NCBI RefSeq assembly: GCF_004116625.1
Contig: NZ_NXIE01000002.1
Coordinates: forward strand, 310,001-374,000
Direction of reading: 5' to 3'
DNA: 64,000 nt
Origin: Halarcobacter mediterraneus
GTDB lineage: Bacteria; Campylobacterota; Campylobacteria; Campylobacterales; Arcobacteraceae
Part shown: one piece after another, positions 7,812 to 17,200 of the stretch
Position numbering within the stretch: the first letter of the stretch is position 1
How the letters are laid out: every line of letters starts with the position of its first letter
Translations under genes and position numbers: made by a program
The notes under the pieces: model-generated
Databases searched by the model: none
What the model saw: only the letters and a program-made list of their open reading frames with translations
What the model was told of the DNA's origin: nothing

Positions 7812-8567
7812 TCACATAAAGGTATTATAAAACTGTTTTGCAGTTCTAGCACTCTTGCTAGCTCTACTTTGGGAAAACTGTAAAGCTTTTTTATGAACTT
7901 CTTCTTTATTTCCTTTATAATCTTTAAAATAAAAATCTACAACTTTTAGATAATCATTTTGAGTTCCATGATAAAAAGATAACCAAAGTCCAAATCTATC
8001 ACTTAAAGAAATTTTTTCTTCAACACTATCTGAATAATGAATCTCACCATTACTTGCAACTACTGTGCCTTGATTATCTTTATGATATTCTGTAATAAGA
8101 TGTCTTCTATTTGATGTTGCGTATATCTTTATATTTTTAGGAGTTGCTTCAATAGAACCTTCTAAAATACGCTTTAAACCTTTATATCCTTTTTCTCCTT
8201 CTTCAAAGGATAAATCATCACAAAAGATTATAAACTTATAAGGTTCTTCTCTTATTTTGTCAGAGATTTCAATTAAATCGTCTAAATCATCTCTATCCAT
8301 TTCTATTACTCTAAGTCCTTCTTCTTTATACTCATAGAGAAGAGCTTTTATCAAAGAAGATTTCCCTGTTCCCCTTGCACCCCAAAGTAAAACATTATTT
8401 GAAGGTAAATTATTAAGAAATCTTTTTGTATTTTCTATTATGGCTTCTTTTTGTTTATCTATTCCAACTAAATCATTAAACCTAAGTTCATCAATATATT
8501 TAACTGGTTTCAATCTCTCTTGTTTTGCTCTATAAATGCTTGCATATGTATTTTGCCAATCTATCAT
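7812..8567 (-). CDS. DUF815-type AAA+ ATPase
   Basis: 251 aa. Walker A is GARGTGKSS (residues 63-71) and the Walker B-like strand FIIFCDDLSF ends in D117-D118; a sensor-type stretch IYATSNRRH follows, then SLSDRFGLWLSF. This pattern is that of the DUF815 AAA+ family. Function in the cell is not established. It ends a leftward run with a membrane protein, patatin, SDR and DedA genes and starts 1 base after the membrane protein's stop, so it may act on a membrane partner (inference). Confidence 0.85.
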   Translation of the reverse strand: MIDWQNTYASIYRAKQERLKPVKYIDELRFNDLVGIDKQKEAIIENTKRFLNNLPSNNVLLWGARGTGKSSLIKALLYEYKEEGLRVIEMDRDDLDDLIEISDKIREEPYKFIIFCDDLSFEEGEKGYKGLKRILEGSIEATPKNIKIYATSNRRHLITEYHKDNQGTVVASNGEIHYSDSVEEKISLSDRFGLWLSFYHGTQNDYLKVVDFYFKDYKGNKEEVHKKALQFSQSRASKSARTAKQFYNTFM

Positions 8568-8568
8568 C

Positions 8569-9399
8569 TTAAGCCCTTTTCATATTAAAAATAGATTTTA
8601 TAAACCAATATAAAACAAATAAAAAAAGTATTGGTAAAAAAATAGTTTGAAAAATAAAAACTATTATTAAATCAACAATATCTTCACTTGAATTATTCAC
8701 AGCCTTTGTATAACTATCAACTTTTTTTTCATAATAACTTGAATCAAACTTTTCTAACACTTTACCAAAAAATGAATTATTTTCTTTTTGTTCAATAGTC
8801 TCTTCTGTTACTTTTTTTATTTCATCTTTTGTCTCATTTAAATTTTCATTTAGAATTTCAATATTATATTCATTTTTTACAAAGTAATTATATGAAATAT
8901 CATTTACATAGCTTATCATAGGTATTGCAAAACGTAAAAAAAGTAAAACAAAAACAATCTTAAAAAATATCTCTCTTACCTTTTCATCTTTATTAAATCT
9001 TTTAAATAACCAAATATTAAAAATAATAACACAAGTAAAAAGGGTATAGTTATATATTTCATTCGTAACAAAACTTAAAAATATTTTTTGAATCCCTAAA
9101 GAAGTCATACTAGCAAGCATTACTAAAGAAAATTGTTCCACTAAATCATTTATGGGGTCTAAAACTTCCCCTATAGCTACTACTAAAAAAGGTAGACTAA
9201 GTTCTGTTCCTTGAGCTAAAGAAATAACGGCATTTAAAGCCTTTGCACTTCCAAAAACAATAAGTGCTTGAGTAAAAGAATCATCTACAAGTTTTTTTGC
9301 ATTATCATCAATAGTGAAAGTTATTGCAAATAAAACAGCAAGAATAGTAAATATTGATAATAAAATTTTATTCCAATTATTTATTAAAAATCTTTTCAT
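8569..9399 (-). CDS. Hypothetical multi-pass membrane protein with coiled coil
   Basis: 276 aa. Hydrophobic helices lie at about residues 13-30, 60-78, 88-105, 115-132, 146-168 and 248-268; between the last two (about 175-235) is a charged, Glu/Lys/Asn-rich helical segment likely to form a coiled coil. I recognise no family with confidence. It overlaps the patatin gene by 4 bases and is followed by the DUF815 ATPase after 1 base, so the three are almost certainly translated from one mRNA. Confidence 0.7.
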   Translation of the reverse strand: MKRFLINNWNKILLSIFTILAVLFAITFTIDDNAKKLVDDSFTQALIVFGSAKALNAVISLAQGTELSLPFLVVAIGEVLDPINDLVEQFSLVMLASMTSLGIQKIFLSFVTNEIYNYTLFTCVIIFNIWLFKRFNKDEKVREIFFKIVFVLLFLRFAIPMISYVNDISYNYFVKNEYNIEILNENLNETKDEIKKVTEETIEQKENNSFFGKVLEKFDSSYYEKKVDSYTKAVNNSSEDIVDLIIVFIFQTIFLPILFLFVLYWFIKSIFNMKRA

Positions 9400-10262
9400 T
9401 CTAAAACCTCTTTAGCTTCTATTTTACCAACTTCAATCATTTTTTCAGCTTCATTAAACTCATAAAATTCACAAGCATATTTTGAAATATTAATTTCAAT
9501 ATCAGGAGTATGTCCTGCTAATTTATACTTCATAATTGTATTTTGCATAGTATCGATTGTATGCCAAACAATACTATACATTCCCATATTTTCTGGGTCA
9601 ATATCCAAGCTGTCTTTCTCTTCTTCCTCTTTTTTAAAAAAGTCTAAAAATCTTTTATTTATATTAAAAATCTTTTTCTTCTTTGGTTTCTTTATTTTTA
9701 TATTATATTGCTTTTTACTATCACTGTAAAGACCTACAGCAATTGTTAAATCTGTATTATCTGCAATTGTAGGAGCAATAGGTAGAGGATTTAAAATACC
9801 TCCATCTACTAAATAGTTTCCATTTATTTTTTTAGGCGTAAACATTGTAGGAATCGCAATAGAGGCTCTTATCGCATCAATTAACTTACCTTCTTGAATC
9901 CAAACTTCTTTTTGTTTCACAATATCAGAGGCAACAGCAGTAAAGCTAATATCCAAATCTTCTATTTTTACTTCACCTATTAATTCCTCTATTTTTTCAA
10001 GAATCTTTTCACCTTTGATAAGTCCTGTTTTTGAAAAAGACAAATCAAGAAGTTTAATTATTTCAAGGGGATCAATTGTTAAAACCCATTGTTTAAACTC
10101 TTCTAGCTTGCCACAAGCATAAAGCCCTCCAATAAGTGCTCCCATAGAAGTTCCTGAAATAGATTTTATTTCATAATCTTTTAAAAGTAAAACTTCTATA
10201 ACACCTATATGAGCATAACCTCTAGCTCCTCCACTTCCTAATACTAATGATACTGTTTTCAT
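9396..10262 (-). CDS. Patatin-like phospholipase, RssA type
   Basis: 288 aa. The patatin catalytic dyad is visible: oxyanion loop GGARG (11-15), nucleophile S39 in GTSMG, and D153 in VDGG. The family hydrolyses acyl esters of phospholipids. There is no signal peptide, so it should act on the cytoplasmic face of the membrane. Residues about 175-215 form a lysine-rich insertion (KKPKKKK) that could bind anionic lipid. It overlaps the SDR gene by 4 bases and the following membrane protein gene by 4 bases. Confidence 0.88.
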   Translation of the reverse strand: MKTVSLVLGSGGARGYAHIGVIEVLLLKDYEIKSISGTSMGALIGGLYACGKLEEFKQWVLTIDPLEIIKLLDLSFSKTGLIKGEKILEKIEELIGEVKIEDLDISFTAVASDIVKQKEVWIQEGKLIDAIRASIAIPTMFTPKKINGNYLVDGGILNPLPIAPTIADNTDLTIAVGLYSDSKKQYNIKIKKPKKKKIFNINKRFLDFFKKEEEEKDSLDIDPENMGMYSIVWHTIDTMQNTIMKYKLAGHTPDIEINISKYACEFYEFNEAEKMIEVGKIEAKEVLE

Positions 10263-10891
10263 TTTTTCTTTATCTCTAATCTTTGTGGTCTTAAAGTTAT
10301 ATCAGTAATCACTCCATCAAACTCTATTATTTCAAGTACTTGCTTTGCTATATTTTCTGGGTTTAAATAGGCTTGTTTATTTTCACTTGGTTCAAAATTA
10401 AACTCATCAAAAAAGTTTGTTTTTGTAAGGTCTGGATTTATATTTGTAACTTTTACATCAGAACGTCTAAGTTCTTCAAAAAGAGCTAAAGAAAAATTTC
10501 TTAAACCTGCTTTTGTTGCTGTATACAAAGCTGAAAACTTAGAATGTCTTGTTGCTTCAATTGAAGAAATATTTATAATATGCCCTTTTGTTTTTTTCAA
10601 ACTTCTAAGACATAAATTACTTAAGATTATTGGAGCTGTTAAATTCACATCAATAAGCTCTTGGATTTTATCAATACTTATTTCTTCATGGGGTTTAAAA
10701 ACACCTACACCAGCACAATTTATCAATAAATGAATATCTGCTTTTTTTAACTCTTCTTTTAGTTCTTTTTCTAAAGTTTTTTTCTCATTTAGCCTACTTT
10801 TTAAACGAACTACTTCATAAGAATTGTTTTCTAAAAGCTCTGCTATAGCCTGCCCTATTCCAGAACTATATCCTGTAACTATTGCACGCAT
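10259..10891 (-). CDS. Short-chain dehydrogenase/reductase (SDR)
   Basis: 210 aa Rossmann oxidoreductase. The cofactor motif is TGYSSGIG (6-13), the NCAG motif is at about 58-61, and the catalytic pair YxxxK is Y123-K127, with a Ser at 109/110. Using NAD(P)H it should oxidise or reduce a hydroxyl or carbonyl; the substrate is unknown. Its place between DedA and patatin genes suggests a lipid-related job, as inference only. The start overlaps the DedA gene by 13 bases. Confidence 0.88.
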   Translation of the reverse strand: MRAIVTGYSSGIGQAIAELLENNSYEVVRLKSRLNEKKTLEKELKEELKKADIHLLINCAGVGVFKPHEEISIDKIQELIDVNLTAPIILSNLCLRSLKKTKGHIINISSIEATRHSKFSALYTATKAGLRNFSLALFEELRRSDVKVTNINPDLTKTNFFDEFNFEPSENKQAYLNPENIAKQVLEIIEFDGVITDITLRPQRLEIKKK

Positions 10892-11481
10892 GATTTTTTT
10901 CTCTTATAATACCAATATCCCATTATTGCAAGACCTATTAAAATAGCAAAAATGATATATCTTAAATACTCTTTTATTAAAGCTTCATTTCCACCAATAA
11001 AGTAACCTAAAAGAGTAAGAATAATAACCCAGATTCCAGCACCTAAACTTGTATATATACAAAAAGTAAACAGGTTCATTTTTGCTAAACCAGCAGGGAA
11101 AGAGATATATTGTCTAACAGCAGGAATAAGTCTTCCTGAAAAAGTAGAAATATGACCATGTTCTTTGAAAAAATCTTCTACTTTTAATATTGTATTTTCA
11201 CTTATAAAAAAATATTTACCATACTTAATTAAAAAAGCTCTACCATATTTTATTGCTAAAAAATAATTAAATAAAGCCCCACCTAAACTTCCTATAATTC
11301 CAACAAAAATAGCTATAAAAATATTCATTTCTCCCTTATAAGCTAAATAACCCGCAGGAACCATAACTACTTCACTAGGAAAAGGGAAAAAAGAGCTTTC
11401 AAGAAACATCATTAAAAATATCCCTATATAGCCTAAATTCCCTACTAAATCAACAATAAAATTTACAATATCTTGCAACAT
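10879..11481 (-). CDS. DedA-family inner membrane protein
   Basis: 200 aa with the DedA/SNARE-associated signature: E-rich re-entrant region [22 protein letters not shown] (from about residue 26), the [20 protein letters not shown] segment with conserved Arg residues, and four or more membrane helices. DedA proteins are linked to undecaprenyl phosphate or phospholipid flipping and envelope homeostasis. It is the first gene of the five-gene leftward unit and its end overlaps the SDR gene by 13 bases. Confidence 0.9.
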   Translation of the reverse strand: MLQDIVNFIVDLVGNLGYIGIFLMMFLESSFFPFPSEVVMVPAGYLAYKGEMNIFIAIFVGIIGSLGGALFNYFLAIKYGRAFLIKYGKYFFISENTILKVEDFFKEHGHISTFSGRLIPAVRQYISFPAGLAKMNLFTFCIYTSLGAGIWVIILTLLGYFIGGNEALIKEYLRYIIFAILIGLAIMGYWYYKRKKSCVQ

Positions 11482-11528
11482 AAATTAACTTCCAAATTCT
11501 AAGATATCTAATTCTATCGTTTTATTTT

Positions 11529-14045
11529 TTAAACTCCTACTATATCTTTTCCTGCAAACTCTTTTTTATTTGCATCATCTACAATTTGTTTTGAAATAGT
11601 ATCTGTTTCTTGTGCTATTTCATTTGTATTTTGTGCAACAAAGGCATTTTCTTGAGTCTGTTTATCAAGTTTTGCAATAGTTTCTGTTATTTGAGAAACT
11701 CCTTGTTGTTGTTCTTTTGAAGAAATTGAAACTGATTCTATTAATTCTATGGTATGTGAAATATTATCTTTTAGTCCTGAATACCCTTCAATCATTGAAT
11801 CAGCTATTGTTTTTCCTTCATTTGCTTTTACATTTGCAGTTTCAACTAAAGACTTAATCTCTTTTGCAGCTTCTGCTGATCTTGACGCTAAGTTTCTAAC
11901 TTCTTGTGCAACAACTGCAAAACCTTGTCCTGCTTCTCCAGCTGTTGCTGCTTCTACTGCTGCATTTAATGATAAAATATTTGTTTGGAATGCTATTTGA
12001 TCTATTACTGTTATTGCTTCATTTATAGCACTTACTTGAGTATTAATCTCATCCATTGCCAAAGTTGTTTTATTAGCCAATTCTCCTCCATGCTCTACTG
12101 AGTTTGTAACTTCATGGGCATAAGATGCCATTTTTTGCACATTTTCATTACTTGAAATGATATTGCTATTTATCTCTTCTATTGATGCTGATGTTTCTTC
12201 TATTGAAACTGCTGCTTCATTTACATTATTTGATAAGGTACTTACACTTTTAAGTAAAGTATTTGAACTTTTATTTAATTTTAGACCATTTGTCTTATTT
12301 TCAATTAACATTTCAGTAACAGAATCCCCTAAAATATTTACACCATTTGCTAATTTAAACAAATGCTCTTTTAATCCTTGATTATCAACTTTATTTAAAT
12401 AATTATAATAGGTATATTCATTTAAAACTTTTAAAATATTGTCAATGTTTTTTTCAAGATTATCAGCCATATTATTAAGTACATTTTTTAGTTCATTTAA
12501 AGTAGGATTAGAAGAATTGACTGTTATTCTTTTGCTTAAATCTCCACTTTCAAAATCTGATAAAACCTTTACTGTCTCATTTATTAAACTCTTATCCTCT
12601 TCTAGGTTCTCTTTTACCCTTTCAATATTTTCATTAACAACTTTTGACATTTTTCCTATTTCATCTTTTTTAGAATCATCTAATTTATTAATATCTTGCG
12701 TTTCATTGTTTAAATAAGAGAAGAAAGCTAATAAACCATTTTGAAAAACATTTAAAGGTTTTATAATAGAAGTTCTAAGTAACCATAAAGAAAAGAATAC
12801 AATTATAAGTAATAAACCTGATGAAATACCTACTAACAAAAGATTTAAAGAGTATATATTTCTTAAAGCTTCACTCTCTTTTATTTGAGAAACTATTGCC
12901 CAAGTATTACCAAAAATATTCAAACTAGAATAGGCACTTAAAACTTTTTGACCATCTTTATCTACTATAATTTGTCTTCCTTCTTCTTTATTTAAAGCTT
13001 TCTTCACAGAAGAATTGTCAATCTTATAAGTTAATATTGTTGTTCCTAAATTTTTTACTGCTTCTTCTTGGATATCCTTTGTAAACCTATGATTATTTCT
13101 CATTTTATAATCACTTCCAACTAAGAAAGTTACTCCCGTTTCACCTAAACCAGCATCTTCAAAATTTCCACCAAAATTCATAATTCCATCAATAATATCT
13201 ATAGGAAACTGCATAATTATATTTCCTATTCTTTTTTCATCTTTAAATACAGGTGTTGCAATAAATGAAGCAGGAGCATTATAACTTGGTTCATAATATT
13301 TAAAATCAGAAAAGGCAACTTCTCCTAAATTAAGTCTATATGCTTTTTCATTTACCTTAGCAATTCCACTTTTTGAATATGGTCCATTTTTTAAGTTTGT
13401 TGCAAAATCTTTTTCTTTAAAGGTGCTATAAATAATTGAACCTTGCATATCAACAAGAAAAATATCATATAAAGAAAACTTTCTTAAAACTGTATTAAAA
13501 GTATCATGATACTTTCCATGAATATCTGTATAACGGGTAAGAAATGATGTAGAGTCTATCATCTTATTTTTTTCACCGATTTTAGAACTATTTTTTACAA
13601 TATAAATATATTGAGCAAGTAAAGCATTTAAATTTTTAGGTAGATATTTTTCTGTTGCTTTTTTTGATTCAACTTCAGAAATATTAAAATTTATATTATT
13701 TACATAATAATTATCATAGTGTTCTTTTAACTCACTTTTCATAGCTTCTATATCTAAATTCTCTGATTCATCAACTAAAGAATAAAAATATTTAGACATA
13801 TAATCTAAAGCTTCAATAGTAGAAGATGAATTTGCAGAAGAAACAATCAAGCCTTCAATACTTTTAAAATAATCAAAAATATGTTGCTTTTTACCTGAAG
13901 TTATTGATTTTAATTGTTCAAGTTTGTCTTTTTCTGTATTTTTTACACTCTCTTTAAAGCTAAAAGCTACAATCGTAAAAGATAAAAATACTAAACTTCC
14001 CACAATCAAAATTATTAATTTTTTGTTTATACTTAAAGATTTCAT
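11529..14045 (-). CDS. Methyl-accepting chemotaxis protein
   Basis: Transmembrane chemoreceptor. I place the start at 14045 ([10 protein letters not shown], 838 aa) because AAGGTGAG lies four bases before it; an ATG seven codons upstream would include that ribosome binding site. Membrane helix 1 is at about residues 9-29, then a large periplasmic sensor region (about 30-390, double-Cache-like: [23 protein letters not shown]), membrane helix 2 (about 400-425), HAMP and linker, and the signalling hairpin whose tip reads [20 protein letters not shown]. No CheR-binding pentapeptide at the C-terminus. The ligand is not predictable. Confidence 0.93.
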   Translation of the reverse strand: MKSLSINKKLIILIVGSLVFLSFTIVAFSFKESVKNTEKDKLEQLKSITSGKKQHIFDYFKSIEGLIVSSANSSSTIEALDYMSKYFYSLVDESENLDIEAMKSELKEHYDNYYVNNINFNISEVESKKATEKYLPKNLNALLAQYIYIVKNSSKIGEKNKMIDSTSFLTRYTDIHGKYHDTFNTVLRKFSLYDIFLVDMQGSIIYSTFKEKDFATNLKNGPYSKSGIAKVNEKAYRLNLGEVAFSDFKYYEPSYNAPASFIATPVFKDEKRIGNIIMQFPIDIIDGIMNFGGNFEDAGLGETGVTFLVGSDYKMRNNHRFTKDIQEEAVKNLGTTILTYKIDNSSVKKALNKEEGRQIIVDKDGQKVLSAYSSLNIFGNTWAIVSQIKESEALRNIYSLNLLLVGISSGLLLIIVFFSLWLLRTSIIKPLNVFQNGLLAFFSYLNNETQDINKLDDSKKDEIGKMSKVVNENIERVKENLEEDKSLINETVKVLSDFESGDLSKRITVNSSNPTLNELKNVLNNMADNLEKNIDNILKVLNEYTYYNYLNKVDNQGLKEHLFKLANGVNILGDSVTEMLIENKTNGLKLNKSSNTLLKSVSTLSNNVNEAAVSIEETSASIEEINSNIISSNENVQKMASYAHEVTNSVEHGGELANKTTLAMDEINTQVSAINEAITVIDQIAFQTNILSLNAAVEAATAGEAGQGFAVVAQEVRNLASRSAEAAKEIKSLVETANVKANEGKTIADSMIEGYSGLKDNISHTIELIESVSISSKEQQQGVSQITETIAKLDKQTQENAFVAQNTNEIAQETDTISKQIVDDANKKEFAGKDIVGV

Positions 14046-14103
14046 TTTCTCACCTTTATATTTCAAATATGTGAAATCTTATCAATATATAATATTATAA
14101 TAG

Positions 14104-14119
14104 TATTACAAATGTAATA
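14104..14119. promoter_or_regulatory. 16-bp palindrome, candidate operator of the chemoreceptor gene
   Basis: TATTACA-AA-TGTAATA, a perfect 7-bp inverted repeat with 2-base spacer, 59 bases upstream of the chemoreceptor start in the 223-base divergent spacer 14046-14268. Size and symmetry fit a dimeric transcription factor site. The rest of the spacer is AT-rich promoter-like DNA with no gene that I can see. Confidence 0.4.
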
Positions 14120-14268
14120 TTTGATATTTTTTTATTTGAAAATCAAATTATTAATAACTTCTACTTATAATACAACTATTTCTGGTTAAAACACTAAAAA
14201 TAACTTATATATATAAGATATTATAAAGTAAATACGTGTAAAATTTCCAAAAAAATTTAGGAAATATA

Positions 14269-15009
14269 ATGATTAAAAAAATTGATATAGAAAGTGATGA
14301 GTTTCAAACGCAATTAGAATTAACAAAACAATATACGGATAAAGTATGTGAAAATTATAATTTTGTGTATAACCCAGAAAATGATGTAAATGAATCAATT
14401 CAATTAGGACTTACTAGAAATAAAATGATTTATGGGAAAAGGTATTGTCCCTGTTTTATGGTAATAGGCGAAACAACAGAAGAAAGAGAAAAAGAAGATA
14501 ATAGACTTTGTCCCTGTACCCCTGCTCTAGAGAAAGAAATACCTTCTTTAGGGCATTGTCACTGTGCAATCTTTTGTACACCTGAATATGTAAAACAAAA
14601 CACACAAGAAAAAGTTAACGAAGAAAACCAACACTCATTAGGTCTTACAAAAAAACAGTGTGAAGAACTATTAGAAAAAGAACAAGTAAATGCAAAAGAA
14701 CTAGAAGCCCTACTTGAAGCAAGAGAATTAGGTTATTTAAATTTTCTATTAGTTGACACAAGAGAATGGATGGAATGGGTAGGCTCAAGAATAAAAGGAA
14801 CTGATTACTTAGTACCAACAACATCTTTTTATCAAGCTTTAGAACAAATTGAAGATAAAAAAGATATACCTATTATTGTTTACTGTCATAGTGGAAGTAG
14901 AAGTGCATACTGCCAAAAAGTTATGTTAAATTCAAACTATAAAAATGTAATAAATCTTGATTATGGAATTATGACTTATCAAGGAGATATTATTTCAGGG
15001 GAAGAATAG
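14269..15009 (+). CDS. Ferredoxin-thioredoxin reductase catalytic domain fused to rhodanese
   Basis: 246 aa, two domains. Residues about 10-105 carry the FTR catalytic-chain signature as three Cys pairs: C60-P-C62, C81-P-C83 and C97-H-C99. In FTR four of these ligate a [4Fe-4S] cluster and two form the redox disulfide. Spacings are 18 and 13 residues against the classical 16 and 8, so the loops are longer. Residues about 140-243 are a rhodanese domain with VDTREW and active-site C206 in CHSGSRS. A cytoplasmic role in thiol or sulfane-sulfur transfer powered by ferredoxin is inference. I see no partner ferredoxin or FTR variable chain beside it. Confidence 0.85.
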   Translation: MIKKIDIESDEFQTQLELTKQYTDKVCENYNFVYNPENDVNESIQLGLTRNKMIYGKRYCPCFMVIGETTEEREKEDNRLCPCTPALEKEIPSLGHCHCAIFCTPEYVKQNTQEKVNEENQHSLGLTKKQCEELLEKEQVNAKELEALLEARELGYLNFLLVDTREWMEWVGSRIKGTDYLVPTTSFYQALEQIEDKKDIPIIVYCHSGSRSAYCQKVMLNSNYKNVINLDYGIMTYQGDIISGEE

Positions 15010-15020
15010 ACTCTCTTCCC
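14999..15020. terminator. Bidirectional terminator between FTR-rhodanese and SPL-like genes
   Basis: 7-bp stem GGGAAGA (14999-15005) with TCTTCCC (15014-15020), overlapping the stop codon of the rightward gene and abutting the stop of the leftward one. Confidence 0.6.
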
Positions 15021-16268
15021 TTATTTAATTGCAGTTATCTTATCAAAATAAGATGTTTTCATCTCATTTTCCATTTCATCATTTGTAGCATATTCATACC
15101 CAAAAACATCTTTCCATAAAGAGTGGTCTTCCATACAAAGATAAAAATATACTTTATCATGCCAAGGTTTAAAAGTATTATAAGCATGGGAAAACATTTC
15201 TCTTTTTATTTCAAGAGGATAAGACTGTTTTCCATTAGCATCTACCATAGGCATTTGTAAAATCTTTGATTTAAAATTTCTATTCCTAATTTTTTGAATT
15301 ACGGGTTTTATAAAAGTAAGCGTTCCCATACTTACTAATGCAACTTTATTTGGTTCAAAATTTGATATAAGAGTCTTATAAACTTCTTCATACTCTTCTA
15401 AATAATTTTCATAATGAACAATTGGATGGAAGTGAAAGCCTACTAAAACACCTTTTTGACTTACTTTTTTTGCTGCTTCTATTCTTTTTTCTAAACTTGC
15501 AGCAAGATGTTCTTCATTATCAATTATTGTAGGTGTATTTAAAGACCAAGTACAAATTATATTTTTGGGAACATCATTTTCTAAAAAATACTTTATATTG
15601 TTTGACTTTGTTTTAAACTCTAAAATAACATTCTCATTTCTTCTTGCAAAATCAAAAAGTGCATCTAAAACTCCCTCCTTATTCCCCCACATCAAAGAAT
15701 CAGAGCTTTGTCCAGTTCCTATATGATAAGTTTTATTAGGGTCTAGTTTTAAATTTTTTAGGTTTTCTTTAAAATTTACATCAAAGCCTATTTTATCTTG
15801 ATTATAAAAAGATTGAATAGAACAGTAAGAACAATCAAAGCCACAAGATTGAACTGCATCAAGAGTCATTAAATTACAACATCTAGTATTTGGACTTGCA
15901 ACAGGACATGAACCTAAAGCTGCCTTAGGAGCTTCATATTGAGTGAATTTAAATCTTCTTACATCATCTTTATATAAATCTTTTGAAAAGTTATTATAAG
16001 AATTTGGTTTATTTTTTAACTCAATCCATTTATTTCTTATATCATTAAAACACTGTTTTCTATTTGAATATTCCTCTTTAAAAATATCTTTTAACTCTTT
16101 TTCATGCCACATTTTAAAATCAATTGCAAAATCGATAAGTTGCTTTAATTCTTGGAATGAAAATTCATATTTTAAAGAAATGTTTTCTATAAACTGTTTA
16201 TTCTCTTCATCTAAATTATTATAATTTGTTTTCTCAATATTTGTTTTAAATTTTTCAACATAACTCAT
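15021..16268 (-). CDS. Spore photoproduct lyase-like radical SAM protein
   Basis: 415 aa. The radical SAM cluster motif is C142-x3-C146-x2-C149, within SCGFDCSYCSIQSFY, as in the SPL family (CxxxCxYC followed by an aromatic). Downstream family features are GTGQSSDSLMW, LEFKTKSNNI, WSLN and GFHFHPIVHY. In spore formers SPL repairs the thymine dimer spore photoproduct; this organism should not form spores, so the substrate is probably different or repair of another photoproduct. Extra cysteines C121, C130 and C131 lie just before the cluster. It overlaps the nucleosidase gene upstream by 4 bases. Confidence 0.85.
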   Translation of the reverse strand: MSYVEKFKTNIEKTNYNNLDEENKQFIENISLKYEFSFQELKQLIDFAIDFKMWHEKELKDIFKEEYSNRKQCFNDIRNKWIELKNKPNSYNNFSKDLYKDDVRRFKFTQYEAPKAALGSCPVASPNTRCCNLMTLDAVQSCGFDCSYCSIQSFYNQDKIGFDVNFKENLKNLKLDPNKTYHIGTGQSSDSLMWGNKEGVLDALFDFARRNENVILEFKTKSNNIKYFLENDVPKNIICTWSLNTPTIIDNEEHLAASLEKRIEAAKKVSQKGVLVGFHFHPIVHYENYLEEYEEVYKTLISNFEPNKVALVSMGTLTFIKPVIQKIRNRNFKSKILQMPMVDANGKQSYPLEIKREMFSHAYNTFKPWHDKVYFYLCMEDHSLWKDVFGYEYATNDEMENEMKTSYFDKITAIK

Positions 16269-16795
16269 AGGTAATTCTTTATTTTAGGGTATACATTTTG
16301 TATAAGTTCTATTACAAAAGATTTTTTTGGGATTTGTGTATCTAAATAATCAGAAACAACTTTAAAAACATAAATATCACTACAATATTTTTTTGAAAAT
16401 TCTATAAAATATTTAGCTTCCATATCAACTAATATTGTTTCTAAATCTTCATCACTATCTAATGGTTTATCAACAGTAGTAATTGAAGCAAAATTTATAT
16501 TTGGAAGTAGTTTATTAGTACAAAATAAAGTTCCAATCTTAATAGATGCATCACAGCAACCAGCGATACCAATATTAAATGCTTTTTTTATCTTATAGTT
16601 TTCAAATACAAAAGTTAAAGCCTTAATGGTATTCTCTTTTCCAATTCCGGATATAACTAAAATAATATCATCATTTTCATATATTTTTGTACTGTTTGGA
16701 ATATTTGTAATTGAAGTATTCTGTGTTAATTTTAGAAAATTAATAAAAGATTGTGCTTCACAAAGAAGTGCACAGTGGATTAAAATTTTATTCAT
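16265..16795 (-). CDS. Nucleoside phosphorylase/MTAN-superfamily nucleosidase
   Basis: 176 aa of the PNP/UDP phosphorylase fold: start CALLCEAQSF, ligand loop ISGIGKENT, FNIGIAGCCDASIKIGTL, the ribose-binding MEA of VDMEAKYF and the catalytic-type Asp of VSDYLD. It is shorter than MTA/SAH nucleosidase (about 230 aa). The 4-base overlap with the radical SAM gene suggests joint work; such enzymes can cleave 5'-deoxyadenosine, which radical SAM catalysis may release, but this is inference. A futalosine hydrolase or purine phosphorylase role is not excluded. Confidence 0.75.
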   Translation of the reverse strand: MNKILIHCALLCEAQSFINFLKLTQNTSITNIPNSTKIYENDDIILVISGIGKENTIKALTFVFENYKIKKAFNIGIAGCCDASIKIGTLFCTNKLLPNINFASITTVDKPLDSDEDLETILVDMEAKYFIEFSKKYCSDIYVFKVVSDYLDTQIPKKSFVIELIQNVYPKIKNYL

Positions 16796-16800
16796 GTAAG

Positions 16801-16826
16801 TAAAACTAAGGCTTTTGCCCTAGTTC
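16801..16826 (-). terminator. Terminator downstream of rplS
   Basis: On the minus strand an 8-bp stem (with one G-U pair) at 16817-16824 and 16805-16812, loop AAAA, followed by TTTTAC. It would end the trmD-rplS transcript before the nucleosidase gene. Confidence 0.6.
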
Positions 16827-16828
16827 TA

Positions 16829-17185
16829 TTACTTTTTAAGTTCTTTAATTCTTGCAGCTTTACCTGTAAGACCTCTAAGGTAATGTAATTTAGCTCTTCT
16901 TACTCTACCTCTTCTTGTTACTTCAAAAGACTTTAAAGACTCTGAATATAATGGGAAGATTCTTTCAACTCCAACAGAGTTAGCTCCAATTTTTCTAACA
17001 GTAAAAGTTGCATCAACACCGTTACCTTGTCTTGCAATTACTATACCTTCGAAAGTTTGAACTCTTTTTTTCTCACCTTCTTTAATTTCAACACCAAGTC
17101 TAACGTTATCCCCTGCTCTAAACTGAGGAATTTCTTTTTCTGCAATTTGCGCTGCTTCAAAGCTTGCAATGTATCTATTTTTCAT
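16829..17185 (-). CDS. rplS: 50S ribosomal protein L19
   Basis: 118 aa, normal length for bL19, a 50S subunit protein at the 30S-50S interface. Typical stretches: [78 protein letters not shown]. It follows trmD by 54 bases, as in many bacteria. A ribosome binding site AAAGGG lies just before the ATG, immediately after a strong hairpin (17201-17239), which suggests translational control. Confidence 0.98.
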   Translation of the reverse strand: MKNRYIASFEAAQIAEKEIPQFRAGDNVRLGVEIKEGEKKRVQTFEGIVIARQGNGVDATFTVRKIGANSVGVERIFPLYSESLKSFEVTRRGRVRRAKLHYLRGLTGKAARIKELKK

Positions 17186-17200
17186 TTTTTCCCTTTGGTG

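Noticed and set aside
12439-12717. 92-aa frame opposite the chemoreceptor
   Set aside because: Repeated Ser/Phe/Leu pattern is the shadow of the HAMP and linker helices; no RBS.
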